A stretch of DNA of 12,977 nt from Candidatus Kuenenia stuttgartensis. GTDB lineage: Bacteria; Bacteroidota; Bacteroidia; Flavobacteriales_D; Crocinitomicaceae. Under the pieces are notes generated by a model. The model saw only the letters and a list, made by a program, of their open reading frames with translations. It ran no database searches and was not told the origin of the DNA. Positions 6,151-12,977 of this stretch are shown here, piece after piece. Numbering within the stretch: position 1 is the first letter of the stretch; every line of letters starts with the position of its first letter. The position numbers and the translations under genes were made by a program. Where the stretch lies: NCBI GenBank assembly GCA_943326025.2, contig CALPRR020000054.1:1-12977 (forward strand), written 5' to 3'.

Positions 6151-6726
6151 TTAAACTTTTAACAAATTAATTTCTACAGATAAGAATGCAAATTCATCAT
6201 TCAATTTATTTATTGTAAATTTCAATTCCGAGTTTGACTTCATTCGCATGATGATAAATCCCAAACCTGCCCCACCTTTTTTAGATAACACATTTTCGGA
6301 CAATTCCTTTAAATAAAAGGCTCTTAAATCCTCTGGAGACAAGGAGTTGATTAGCAAAATTTGATTTAAAATTTCTGTTGATTCAGAATCAATAATAATA
6401 TTTCCAAAAGTGATTTTATAAGAAGTGTCATTTTTACCAATGATTAGATATGCCAATTGCCTTTCTAAATCATCTTTTTCTGCATGCTTCCTTATGTTTT
6501 GTAAACCTTCTATTAAAATAGAAAAAACTCTTTTACGAAGTTGTTTTTGTTCGCCGTTTGAAATCATTAACAACTCATTTCCTTCCACTAAGCTATTGAC
6601 TAAATCTTGAGAGAATACACCGAAATGTTCAATTGTAACTTTATATTTTTGAGTTAAATAACAAGAGTGGCAATCATGATATTTCACCAAAACACTCTCT
6701 GCAATTATACTGTTTTTTGTGTCCAA
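6151..6726 (-). CDS. SiaB-family protein kinase (GHKL ATPase fold)
   Basis: Up to 191 residues. SiaB of Pseudomonas is a kinase that phosphorylates the STAS-like protein SiaC in a partner switch controlling aggregation and c-di-GMP; homologues are widespread. The sequence shows the N-box-like helix FSILIEGLQNIRKHAE (68-83, with Glu73, Asn77, His81) and the G-box KKGGAGLGF (149-157) characteristic of this family, ending in beta-strands. No SiaC-type gene (DUF1987) is adjacent. The start is uncertain: the outermost TTG (6726-6724) overlaps a TAGTTTTG promoter-like element, so the true start may be TTG 6690 or GTG 6687; no ATG exists before residue 54. A CHSC motif (19-22) lies near the N-terminus in any of these versions. 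An alternative would be a plain histidine-kinase-like ATPase of unknown partner. Confidence 0.8.
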   Translation of the reverse strand: MDTKNSIIAESVLVKYHDCHSCYLTQKYKVTIEHFGVFSQDLVNSLVEGNELLMISNGEQKQLRKRVFSILIEGLQNIRKHAEKDDLERQLAYLIIGKNDTSYKITFGNIIIDSESTEILNQILLINSLSPEDLRAFYLKELSENVLSKKGGAGLGFIIMRMKSNSELKFTINKLNDEFAFLSVEINLLKV

Positions 6727-6751
6727 AACTATTTCGAAACTAATTCACAAA
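6724..6751 (-). promoter_or_regulatory. Possible promoter of the SiaB-family gene
   Basis: On the minus strand TTTG (6751-6748) and TAGTTTTG (6731-6724) are separated by 16 bases, one or two fewer than usual. If used, transcription would start near 6721, downstream of the outermost TTG start, and would favour the later starts at 6690 or 6687. It lies in the 80-base gap after the large adhesin gene. Confidence 0.35.
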
Positions 6752-6806
6752 CTGTTAACGTAAAATTAATGTAAAAATTGATTAAATTCATTTTTAAATA
6801 ATTTAG

Positions 6807-9800
6807 TTACCTTAATAAGTTAACATGCCCTCTAATCATTTTCCTCTCATCAGACTGACTCATTTTAAAGCTAATTTCCCAAGTATATAAACCATCTTGT
6901 TGAACAACACCATTATAAGTCCCGTCCCAACCTTTTGATGGATCCTTAGATTCAAAAATAATTTCCCCCCATCTGTTATAGATAAATAAATAAAAATCAT
7001 ATGTATCTATACCTTGAGTAAAGATCGGTTGAAATACATTATTAAATTGATCACTATTAGGTGTAAATGAATTAGGTATATAATAAATAACTTCATCATT
7101 CATAATGATAGTATAAAATGCTGTGTCAACACAACCTGAAATAGATGTTGCTACTAAATAAACATTATATTGTTTTACCTGCTCATCAGTATAAATATGA
7201 TTAGGTTCAATTTGATTAGAATTAGATCCATCACCAAAATTCCACTCATAACTTATCGCATTAGTCGAATTATTATAAAATTGTAACTCGCTACCTACAT
7301 TTGGCATGTAATTATTCCAATAAAAATCGGCTGTAGGCTTATCTGTTTTAGTTAATGTAAAAATTGGTGATGTTGACTGACAACCAAAAGCGTCTGTTAC
7401 TAATAATGAATAGCTGCCTTCTGATAAATTTAAATTATCTATGGTAGAAATATTATTTGACCATTGATAGATGAATGGGCCTGAACCATTTACATTTACA
7501 TTAGTTATAGAACCTAAATTGGAACATGATATTTGGGTTACGTTTGTAGAATTTATATCAATAATTGGCCCTCCAATTTCGGTAATTATAATTTGTTTGC
7601 TATCTGTACAACCAGCATTATCTGTTACTAGTAAATTATATACTCCAGGAGGCTTATTAATCAAATCAATTGAATTTGAACTTAAATTATTATTCCATTT
7701 AAAAGTATAATCAGGAGTTCCGCCGATCACTTGAATCCCAGAAATACTTCCGTTTGAATTACCACAGTGTGCTTCTGTTAAAACCATAGTTGTCAAATCT
7801 ATTATAGGCGGAGTTTTTGTTGCGATTAAAATTGATGAATCAATTGAACAACCTTGATTATCTGTAACTATAAATTGATAATTAGCTGGTGCAAGCATAC
7901 TAATATCTAAAGTCGTTGCATTGTTTGACCACAAAACTTGAGGATTAATTCCACCAATAATTTTTAACCCTGAAATGGATCCATTATTTTGATCACAATC
8001 AGCATCTAATTTACTAAAATTAGTTAAATCCAATTGCATTGGAACTACACCATTTACAACATAAGCATTAGAAGTTTCAAAACAACCAAACGCATCGGTT
8101 ACAGTTAGAATATAAGTACCTGCAGATAATCCTATTGCATTTAAATTGGCACCTCCATTATTTGACCAAAGAGCAATTCCACCACTACTAGTTATACCGG
8201 TAATTGATGCATCATTTAGAGCACAACTTTCATTTAAAACAAGAGCATTTACCTCATTTATTGAAGGCCCTGCAATGTTATTTATCACAAATTGCGATGA
8301 AGTTGCAACACAACCTAAAGCATCAATTGCAGTTAATGTATACACACCTGAAGAAATACCAATTAAATCTAATACTGTTTGAGAAGTGTTAGTCCAAGTG
8401 TATGAAATAGGGTTTGTTCCTCCAGAAACAACTATTCCTGAAATCGAACCATCAGATTGTGAACAATGTTCATCTATAACATTAGCTGATGTTGAATTTA
8501 AAACTAATGAGCCTGACGAATTAATTGTAAATATTGGAGAAGAAACTGAACAATTATTTATATCGGTAACAACTAAAGTATAATTTCCTCCAGTCTGATT
8601 CAATAAATCTAATGAATTTGACAATCCATTGTTCCAATTATAGGTCAAACCATTTCCTGTTGCAGTAATTCCTGTAATTGACCCATTTACTCCTGTACAA
8701 GATTGATTTGTAACGATTACACCCGTTGAATTAATTACAGGACCAGATGTTCCAGTAATTGAATATGGACCAGCGGTATCCGAACAACCTTTTGAATCTG
8801 TTACCAATAAATTATATGTTCCAATAGACGCACTAGCTAAATTAATTGTAGATGACACAACATTATTCCATGAATAGAAATAAGGTGATGTTCCTCCAGA
8901 AACAGCTAAACCTGAAATCGATCCTAATGTCGAACAGCCTGTATTTGTAATAACAGCAGTTCCTGAAATTAGTGGCTTAGGTTTAACTACTGCAATTACC
9001 GGTACCCTAAAGTTACCTGGACATACTCCAACATAGTAAGTCGTTGTTGCAGTTAAAGTTGGGGTAACAAATGTCAGTCCATTAGCAATACTCGTACCTC
9101 CAAACTGTTGTGTATACCAATATACTATACCTCCTGAAGATATTGTCCCTGATAGATTAACAGATAAACTTGCTGTATTCCCTGAACAGATTGTATCATT
9201 TCGAGGAATTAAATCATAAATAGTAGTTACCAACCCAGACATTCCTGCACCTCCAACAGTTGCACCATTCATAGGGAAATTAGCAATTGGTGAAGATGTT
9301 GAAACACCACTTACAGTTACAATACCATTCGCTCCACCAGTAACAACTTGAGAAGGAGCTCCTGAAGTTATAGCAATAGCTCCACCTGCACCTCCACCAC
9401 CTGGTCCATTCGCTTCGGTACACGTTGTGATTCCTGTACCAAGTGTTATGGCATTATCTCCACCTTTTCCACCTTTGGCACTCAAAGATATTGTTGAAGG
9501 TATAGCTGAACTATTTTGAATATAAATACTTCCTCCTGCTCCTGCTCCACCTGCTCCATCAGTCCCTTTTTTTGAACCTATTCCAGGATTAGAACTTGTA
9601 GGATTAGATTTTAAACCATCTGCACCATTCGATTCAATTGAACCTGTACCCGAAATTGAACCATAAACTGTCAGAAAAGCAATGCCTCCTCCGGCACCAC
9701 CACTTCCTCCTTGAAGATTATCTTGGTCTCCAGCGCCGCCGCCGCCGCCCATAAAAACTCGAGTATTATCATAAGCCAATGTATGGCCTCCATAACCACC

Positions 9801-10925
9801 TTCAGGCTTTCTGTAACCAGAGCCCCACAATGTATTATTAGGACCTACAATAGCTTCATTTTGATCAGAGGTTGATAATGTATAACCTCCTCTTCCTCCA
9901 CCAGAACTTGTAGACGCACCAAAACCAGCCAATTCTAAATTCCAAAAAGAGGCGTACGTTGGATTCGGATTTCCTTTTCCAGTATAAGTTCCAGTTCCAA
10001 TGTTTGAACCACCACCACCACCAGCATTTTGATATCCGGCACCACCTCCACCATTGGCAGCTCCAGATCTTCCATAAACAGAATATAAGGCTGCGTATTC
10101 AGTTGTATAACCTCCAATTCCTTCTCCTTTACGAGCTCCATTAACACCTTGATCTGAGCCCAAATAAGTATCACCTATCCCCGTACCTGACGCAGCAAGT
10201 CCAGTAGAAACTCCACCTGTAGAAGCTCCACCTTGATTATCAGCAACTCCACCTCTAAAACCTAAACCTGTGGCGCTTATTTTTCCTGTACCAGTTAACA
10301 CTAAATTACCTGATACCTCAGCTGCAACAACACCTCCCGTATTTCCATTCCAGGCAGCAGGAACTAATGAAGCACCTGTATTAATTGTTAAATTTTGAAA
10401 GCGTGGAACACGAATTACTTGAACATGACCTGCAGATGTATAATTGTTCTTTAATGGACATTGTAAATTTATTATGTTCGTACCTGAAACACTCAAAACT
10501 TCAACTTGTTCAAATTTACCTGATTGGTTATAATTGGTTACTCTTCCCCAAATATCAGCAGATAAATGCCAATCAGTTCCAGTACCAACACTTGCCGCGA
10601 CTGTATAATGACCTCCCCAACCACCACTTGCCAATGGAATTGAGGTAATTGGATCAATATCCATTGTAGCTCCCTGCATTTGAATAATTAAGATCAAATC
10701 TCCTTGAGCAAGGGCACCTGTAAAAAAACCTCCTGTTAATGAATTACTATTTACGATTATGGATGTGGAATTAGCCGTTGCATTAGCAGTAAGATAAGTT
10801 GCTGAGTTCAAAACAAAGTTTGCTGTCATAGAAGTATAACTCGCATCTTTCCCTCTTTGAGAGAAACCTAATAAAGAATATAATAAAATTAATGCGAAAA
10901 GCAGTAATTTTTTAGCAATTTTCAT
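6807..10925 (-). CDS. Large T9SS-exported surface protein with SprB-like repeats, PKD domain and type B sorting domain
   Basis: A 1372-residue protein that starts at ATG 10925 with a Sec signal peptide (MKIAKKLLLFALILLYSLLG, cleavage near FSQ). Regions in order: N-terminal beta-rich part (25-190); glycine-rich region (about 195-560) with long G-tracts; an Ig-like domain with Cys580 and Cys635; seven SprB-like repeats (first Cys of each at 664, 743, 821, 901, 977, 1054, 1134), each with a C...GSISG, a W.N and a VTD..GC signature; a PKD domain (about 1197-1275, core FGDGS); and a gliding-motility-associated C-terminal domain (about 1281-1372: YIPNSFTPNSDQFNN, IYNRWGEIIFES, GWDGTYNG, DGLYTWEI, GHVNLLR). 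The last domain is the type B signal for export by the type IX secretion system and surface attachment. A role as adhesin or gliding protein is inferred from the SprB resemblance. It is monocistronic as far as can be seen; no promoter match was found upstream. Confidence 0.92.
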   Translation of the reverse strand: MKIAKKLLLFALILLYSLLGFSQRGKDASYTSMTANFVLNSATYLTANATANSTSIIVNSNSLTGGFFTGALAQGDLILIIQMQGATMDIDPITSIPLASGGWGGHYTVAASVGTGTDWHLSADIWGRVTNYNQSGKFEQVEVLSVSGTNIINLQCPLKNNYTSAGHVQVIRVPRFQNLTINTGASLVPAAWNGNTGGVVAAEVSGNLVLTGTGKISATGLGFRGGVADNQGGASTGGVSTGLAASGTGIGDTYLGSDQGVNGARKGEGIGGYTTEYAALYSVYGRSGAANGGGGAGYQNAGGGGGSNIGTGTYTGKGNPNPTYASFWNLELAGFGASTSSGGGRGGYTLSTSDQNEAIVGPNNTLWGSGYRKPEGGYGGHTLAYDNTRVFMGGGGGAGDQDNLQGGSGGAGGGIAFLTVYGSISGTGSIESNGADGLKSNPTSSNPGIGSKKGTDGAGGAGAGGSIYIQNSSAIPSTISLSAKGGKGGDNAITLGTGITTCTEANGPGGGGAGGAIAITSGAPSQVVTGGANGIVTVSGVSTSSPIANFPMNGATVGGAGMSGLVTTIYDLIPRNDTICSGNTASLSVNLSGTISSGGIVYWYTQQFGGTSIANGLTFVTPTLTATTTYYVGVCPGNFRVPVIAVVKPKPLISGTAVITNTGCSTLGSISGLAVSGGTSPYFYSWNNVVSSTINLASASIGTYNLLVTDSKGCSDTAGPYSITGTSGPVINSTGVIVTNQSCTGVNGSITGITATGNGLTYNWNNGLSNSLDLLNQTGGNYTLVVTDINNCSVSSPIFTINSSGSLVLNSTSANVIDEHCSQSDGSISGIVVSGGTNPISYTWTNTSQTVLDLIGISSGVYTLTAIDALGCVATSSQFVINNIAGPSINEVNALVLNESCALNDASITGITSSGGIALWSNNGGANLNAIGLSAGTYILTVTDAFGCFETSNAYVVNGVVPMQLDLTNFSKLDADCDQNNGSISGLKIIGGINPQVLWSNNATTLDISMLAPANYQFIVTDNQGCSIDSSILIATKTPPIIDLTTMVLTEAHCGNSNGSISGIQVIGGTPDYTFKWNNNLSSNSIDLINKPPGVYNLLVTDNAGCTDSKQIIITEIGGPIIDINSTNVTQISCSNLGSITNVNVNGSGPFIYQWSNNISTIDNLNLSEGSYSLLVTDAFGCQSTSPIFTLTKTDKPTADFYWNNYMPNVGSELQFYNNSTNAISYEWNFGDGSNSNQIEPNHIYTDEQVKQYNVYLVATSISGCVDTAFYTIIMNDEVIYYIPNSFTPNSDQFNNVFQPIFTQGIDTYDFYLFIYNRWGEIIFESKDPSKGWDGTYNGVVQQDGLYTWEISFKMSQSDERKMIRGHVNLLR
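7345..8945 (-). repeat. Seven tandem SprB-like protein repeats (76-80 residues each)
   Basis: Inside the large surface protein, seven units follow one another with first-cysteine spacings of 79, 78, 80, 76, 77 and 80 residues. Each carries two cysteines, a GSI(S/T)G-like turn, a central W-(S/N/T)-N and a (V/I)(T/I)D..GC motif near its end. The units are diverged at the DNA level, so they are protein repeats rather than recent tandem duplications. Confidence 0.85.
9735..9749 (-). repeat. (GGC)5 trinucleotide tract in the glycine-rich region
   Basis: Five identical GCC units on the plus strand read as five consecutive GGC glycine codons of the surface protein. It is the most GC-rich spot in an AT-rich window, where glycine is usually GGT or GGA. 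A second tract of five GGT codons lies at 10008-10022. Confidence 0.7.
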
Positions 10926-11074
10926 AGTTTAACAGATTACTAAAAACCTAGACGTAAAACTAAAGAAAAGGTTGGTTTTGTAAAAATAAAAATGACATTA
11001 TTTTGAGTTTTATCTTATATTAATTAGTTATTTAATTTTAAATTAATAAATTTTCTTACTAATTTAACATAGAA

Positions 11075-11563
11075 TTATTTTTTAGCTATAAGTATAATAT
11101 TTTTCACAATTTGAGAAACAGCTGGACAAATTTCTGCATTTTTCTGAGTAATGTCCATTACTTGATAGATATTCTTTCTATTTGTATGAGGAAATTCTCT
11201 ACATGCTAAGGGTCGATCATCATAAATTTCACATTTGTTATCATTTCCCAAAAAATAACAAGGTGAACTTTGAAGTACATAGTCTTTATCTTCATCCATT
11301 CTTAAAAAACTAGTAACAAACTGTTTTTCAGACATTCTTAGTTTTTTTGAAATTCTTTTAATATCAATATCTCTGAATATTGGACTTGTGGTCTTACAAC
11401 AGTTTGCACATTCTAAACAATCAATTTTTTGAAAGACTTTTTCATGTTGAGAAATAAAAACATCATCTATCTTTTTATTTTTATCTTTTTTAATTTTCGA
11501 CAGAAGTTTTTTAAAATCCTCACGATTTTCAATTGCGTATTCAAGATCAGCTTTGTATTTCAT
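11075..11563 (-). CDS. YkgJ-family cysteine-cluster protein
   Basis: A 162-residue cytoplasmic protein from ATG 11563; an upstream in-frame TTG at 11602 would add 13 residues but coincides with a TAGTTTTG promoter-like element (11607-11600). Eight cysteines are placed as in the YkgJ/UPF0153 zinc- or iron-chelating family: IDCLECANCCKTTSP (Cys49, 52, 55, 56), SSPCYFL (102), NKCEIYDDRPLACREFP (111, 121) and EICPAV (146). The family is predicted to bind a metal or an Fe-S cluster; the biochemical role is not established. The N-terminal 45 residues are charged and helical. It is transcribed divergently from the flavoprotein gene at 11668, with about 100 bases between them, and there is no visible terminator before the large surface-protein gene. 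Confidence 0.88.
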   Translation of the reverse strand: MKYKADLEYAIENREDFKKLLSKIKKDKNKKIDDVFISQHEKVFQKIDCLECANCCKTTSPIFRDIDIKRISKKLRMSEKQFVTSFLRMDEDKDYVLQSSPCYFLGNDNKCEIYDDRPLACREFPHTNRKNIYQVMDITQKNAEICPAVSQIVKNIILIAKK

Positions 11564-11599
11564 ATGATAAATTCTAAAAAAAATAGTTTTATATTTCCA

Positions 11600-11607
11600 C
11601 AAAACTA
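11600..11607 (-). promoter_or_regulatory. -7 promoter element for the YkgJ-family gene
   Basis: TAGTTTTG on the minus strand (11607-11600) matches TAnnTTTG and would place the transcription start about 34 bases before ATG 11563. No TTG is found at the expected upstream distance, so this is only half of a promoter. Confidence 0.35.
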
Positions 11608-11667
11608 ATTCTTTTATCTGAATCTATTTTTTATATTCACAAACTTCTATATTTAAGAAAAAATTCA

Positions 11668-12977
11668 ATGGAAAAATTCGATTTAATTGTTTTAGGTGGT
11701 GGACCAGCAGGATATGCTGCTGCTATGCGAGGTATTGATTTCGATAAAAAAGTATGTTTAATTGAAAAAGATAAAGTTGGTGGTGCAGGTGTTTATAATG
11801 GAGCCCTTTCATCTAAAACACTATGGGAATTAGCAAATAATATAGCAGGAATTAATAACACAATTGTTTCTAATGGAAGAAAACCATATGAAGTAGCCTG
11901 GGAAGATGTTCGCAAAACTGTTGATGAAGCTGTTTTTGAACGAAAATTTCAGTATTCAAGTCATATAAAATTATTACAAAAGGAATCTGAACATATTCAA
12001 TTTAAATATGAGAGAGGTGTTGGCAAATTTCTTTCAAAAAATGAAATTGAGATAATACATGAAGGAACAAAAAAAGTTATTTGGGGCGAAAACATCATTA
12101 TAGCAACTGGAAGTAGACCTCGCGTAATGCCTAATATTATAGTTGACCATTCAACAATTCTTACAAGTGATGATATAGAACATATTTCGGATTATCCTAA
12201 AAGTTTAGTTATTGTTGGAGCAGGTGTTATCGGTTGTGAATATGCAACTATCTTTTCAAATTTTGGTAAAACTAAAGTTTACATCATTGACCGCCAAGAT
12301 ATAATTTTACCATTTGAGGATGAAGATATTTCTTCAATGATTGAATCAAACCTAAAAGCGAAAGGTGTAACTGTTCATCACAATGCTACCCTCACAAGAA
12401 TGGAAACAATCAACAATGAGGTAGAATATGAACTTTTATATCCAAATGGTTTTAAAGAAGTTATTAGAGTTGAAAAAGCTTTATTATCGATTGGAAGAAT
12501 TCCAAATATTGAAAACTTAGGATTAGAAAATGCCGCTGTAAACATGTCTGCCAGAGGAGTTCATATCGGAGATGATGATACGTTGACGAATATCCCAAAC
12601 ATCTATGCTGTTGGTGATGTTACTGGAAGAATAGCATTGGTCAATATGGGGGAAATTGAAGCTAGACATGCTGTTGAGAAAATGTTTGAAAACAAAAAAG
12701 AACGAATTAGCTACGACAACGTTTGTACGATTATGTTCTTAAACCCTGAAGTTGCTTCTGTTGGAATTAATGAAAAATATTGCCTAGAAAACAATATTCC
12801 GGTAAAAATAGTGAAGATTGATTTTTCAGTTATGACTCGAGCAATTGCCATGCGAAAAACACAAGGTTTTTTCAAAATAATCGTTACGAATGATAAAGAA
12901 ATGAAAATCTTAGGCATGAGAGCTGTAGGGGAACATGCCTCTTCTGCAATTCAAGCTGTTGGATTATTAATTAAAAT
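11668..12977 (+). CDS. Dihydrolipoamide dehydrogenase-like flavoprotein lacking the redox-active disulfide (3' end cut off)
   Basis: The first 436 residues are present; the C-terminus lies beyond the window. It has the class I pyridine nucleotide-disulfide oxidoreductase fold: FAD-binding GGGPAG (10-15) with Glu33 at the end of the second strand, NAD-binding GAGVIG (about 184-189) followed by an acidic VYIIDR, which suggests NAD(H) rather than NADP(H), and the second FAD motif YAVGDVTG (GD about 316-317). The dimerisation domain starts near 350. Where lipoamide dehydrogenase and relatives have GGTCLNVGC-IPSK, this protein reads GGAGVYNGALSSK (38-50): Gly41 and Ala46 replace the two cysteines. 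It therefore cannot carry out dithiol-disulfide exchange at that site; a soluble transhydrogenase-like or other NADH:acceptor activity is possible. ATG 11668 is the only sensible start. The C-terminal His-Glu pair of true lipoamide dehydrogenases would lie outside the window. Confidence 0.88.
   Translation, partial: MEKFDLIVLGGGPAGYAAAMRGIDFDKKVCLIEKDKVGGAGVYNGALSSKTLWELANNIAGINNTIVSNGRKPYEVAWEDVRKTVDEAVFERKFQYSSHIKLLQKESEHIQFKYERGVGKFLSKNEIEIIHEGTKKVIWGENIIIATGSRPRVMPNIIVDHSTILTSDDIEHISDYPKSLVIVGAGVIGCEYATIFSNFGKTKVYIIDRQDIILPFEDEDISSMIESNLKAKGVTVHHNATLTRMETINNEVEYELLYPNGFKEVIRVEKALLSIGRIPNIENLGLENAAVNMSARGVHIGDDDTLTNIPNIYAVGDVTGRIALVNMGEIEARHAVEKMFENKKERISYDNVCTIMFLNPEVASVGINEKYCLENNIPVKIVKIDFSVMTRAIAMRKTQGFFKIIVTNDKEMKILGMRAVGEHASSAIQAVGLLIK

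Noticed and set aside
7471..10648. Open frames on the plus strand and in other frames within the large surface-protein gene
   Set aside because: They are shadows of the repetitive, T/S/G-rich coding sequence; none has a start context or recognisable domain.
11024..11050. AT-only near-palindrome upstream of the large surface-protein gene
   Set aside because: Such palindromes are expected by chance in DNA this AT-rich and no operator or terminator pattern is visible.

Overview
The window is AT-rich, gene-dense chromosomal DNA from a member of the Bacteroidota, most likely a Flavobacteriales-type organism. The evidence is a ParE N-terminus of the flavobacterial kind, a giant secreted protein with SprB-like repeats and a gliding-motility-type (type IX secretion, type B) C-terminal domain, several Bacteroidota-style promoters (TTG about 16-22 bases before TAnnTTTG), and lipoproteins with short lipoboxes. 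I cannot name the genus. I see no rRNA, tRNA, CRISPR array, insertion sequence or phage gene.

Layout, left to right. Positions 1-166 hold the start of parE (minus strand, runs off the left edge). Next is a lipoprotein carrying a Pmp3/YqaE membrane domain (451-1044), with its own terminator. Positions 1241-4003 hold a minus-strand cluster transcribed in the order pyrR, pyrB, STAS-domain protein, rnz: pyrimidine synthesis and its regulator, a partner-switch type protein, and tRNA 3'-end maturation. The pyrR promoter sits so close to its ATG that the mRNA is predicted to be leaderless. A second promoter in the tail of pyrB can drive STAS-rnz alone. After a gap of about 300 bases with a strong plus-oriented hairpin/T-tract comes a second minus-strand operon (4308-6080): a very small cysteine-rich protein, a small outer-membrane barrel-like protein, a glycerophosphodiesterase-like lipoprotein, and an SUI1/YciH-type translation factor, with tight spacing or overlaps and one good promoter in front of the small gene.

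Positions 6151-6726 encode a SiaB-type (GHKL fold) kinase. Upstream of it lies a 1372-residue secreted protein (6807-10925): signal peptide, glycine-rich repeat region, Ig-like domain, seven SprB-like repeats, PKD domain and a type IX sorting domain; it is likely a cell-surface adhesin. Positions 11075-11563 encode a YkgJ-type cysteine-cluster protein. Divergent from it, the only plus-strand gene (11668 to the right edge) encodes a flavoprotein of the dihydrolipoamide dehydrogenase fold in which both redox-active cysteines are replaced.

Most genes look like ordinary flavobacterial chromosome content. The points most worth a second look are the disulfide-less flavoprotein, the small cysteine-rich gene heading an operon, the leaderless pyrR, the in-frame abutment of STAS and rnz through a single stop codon, and the orphan plus-strand terminator.
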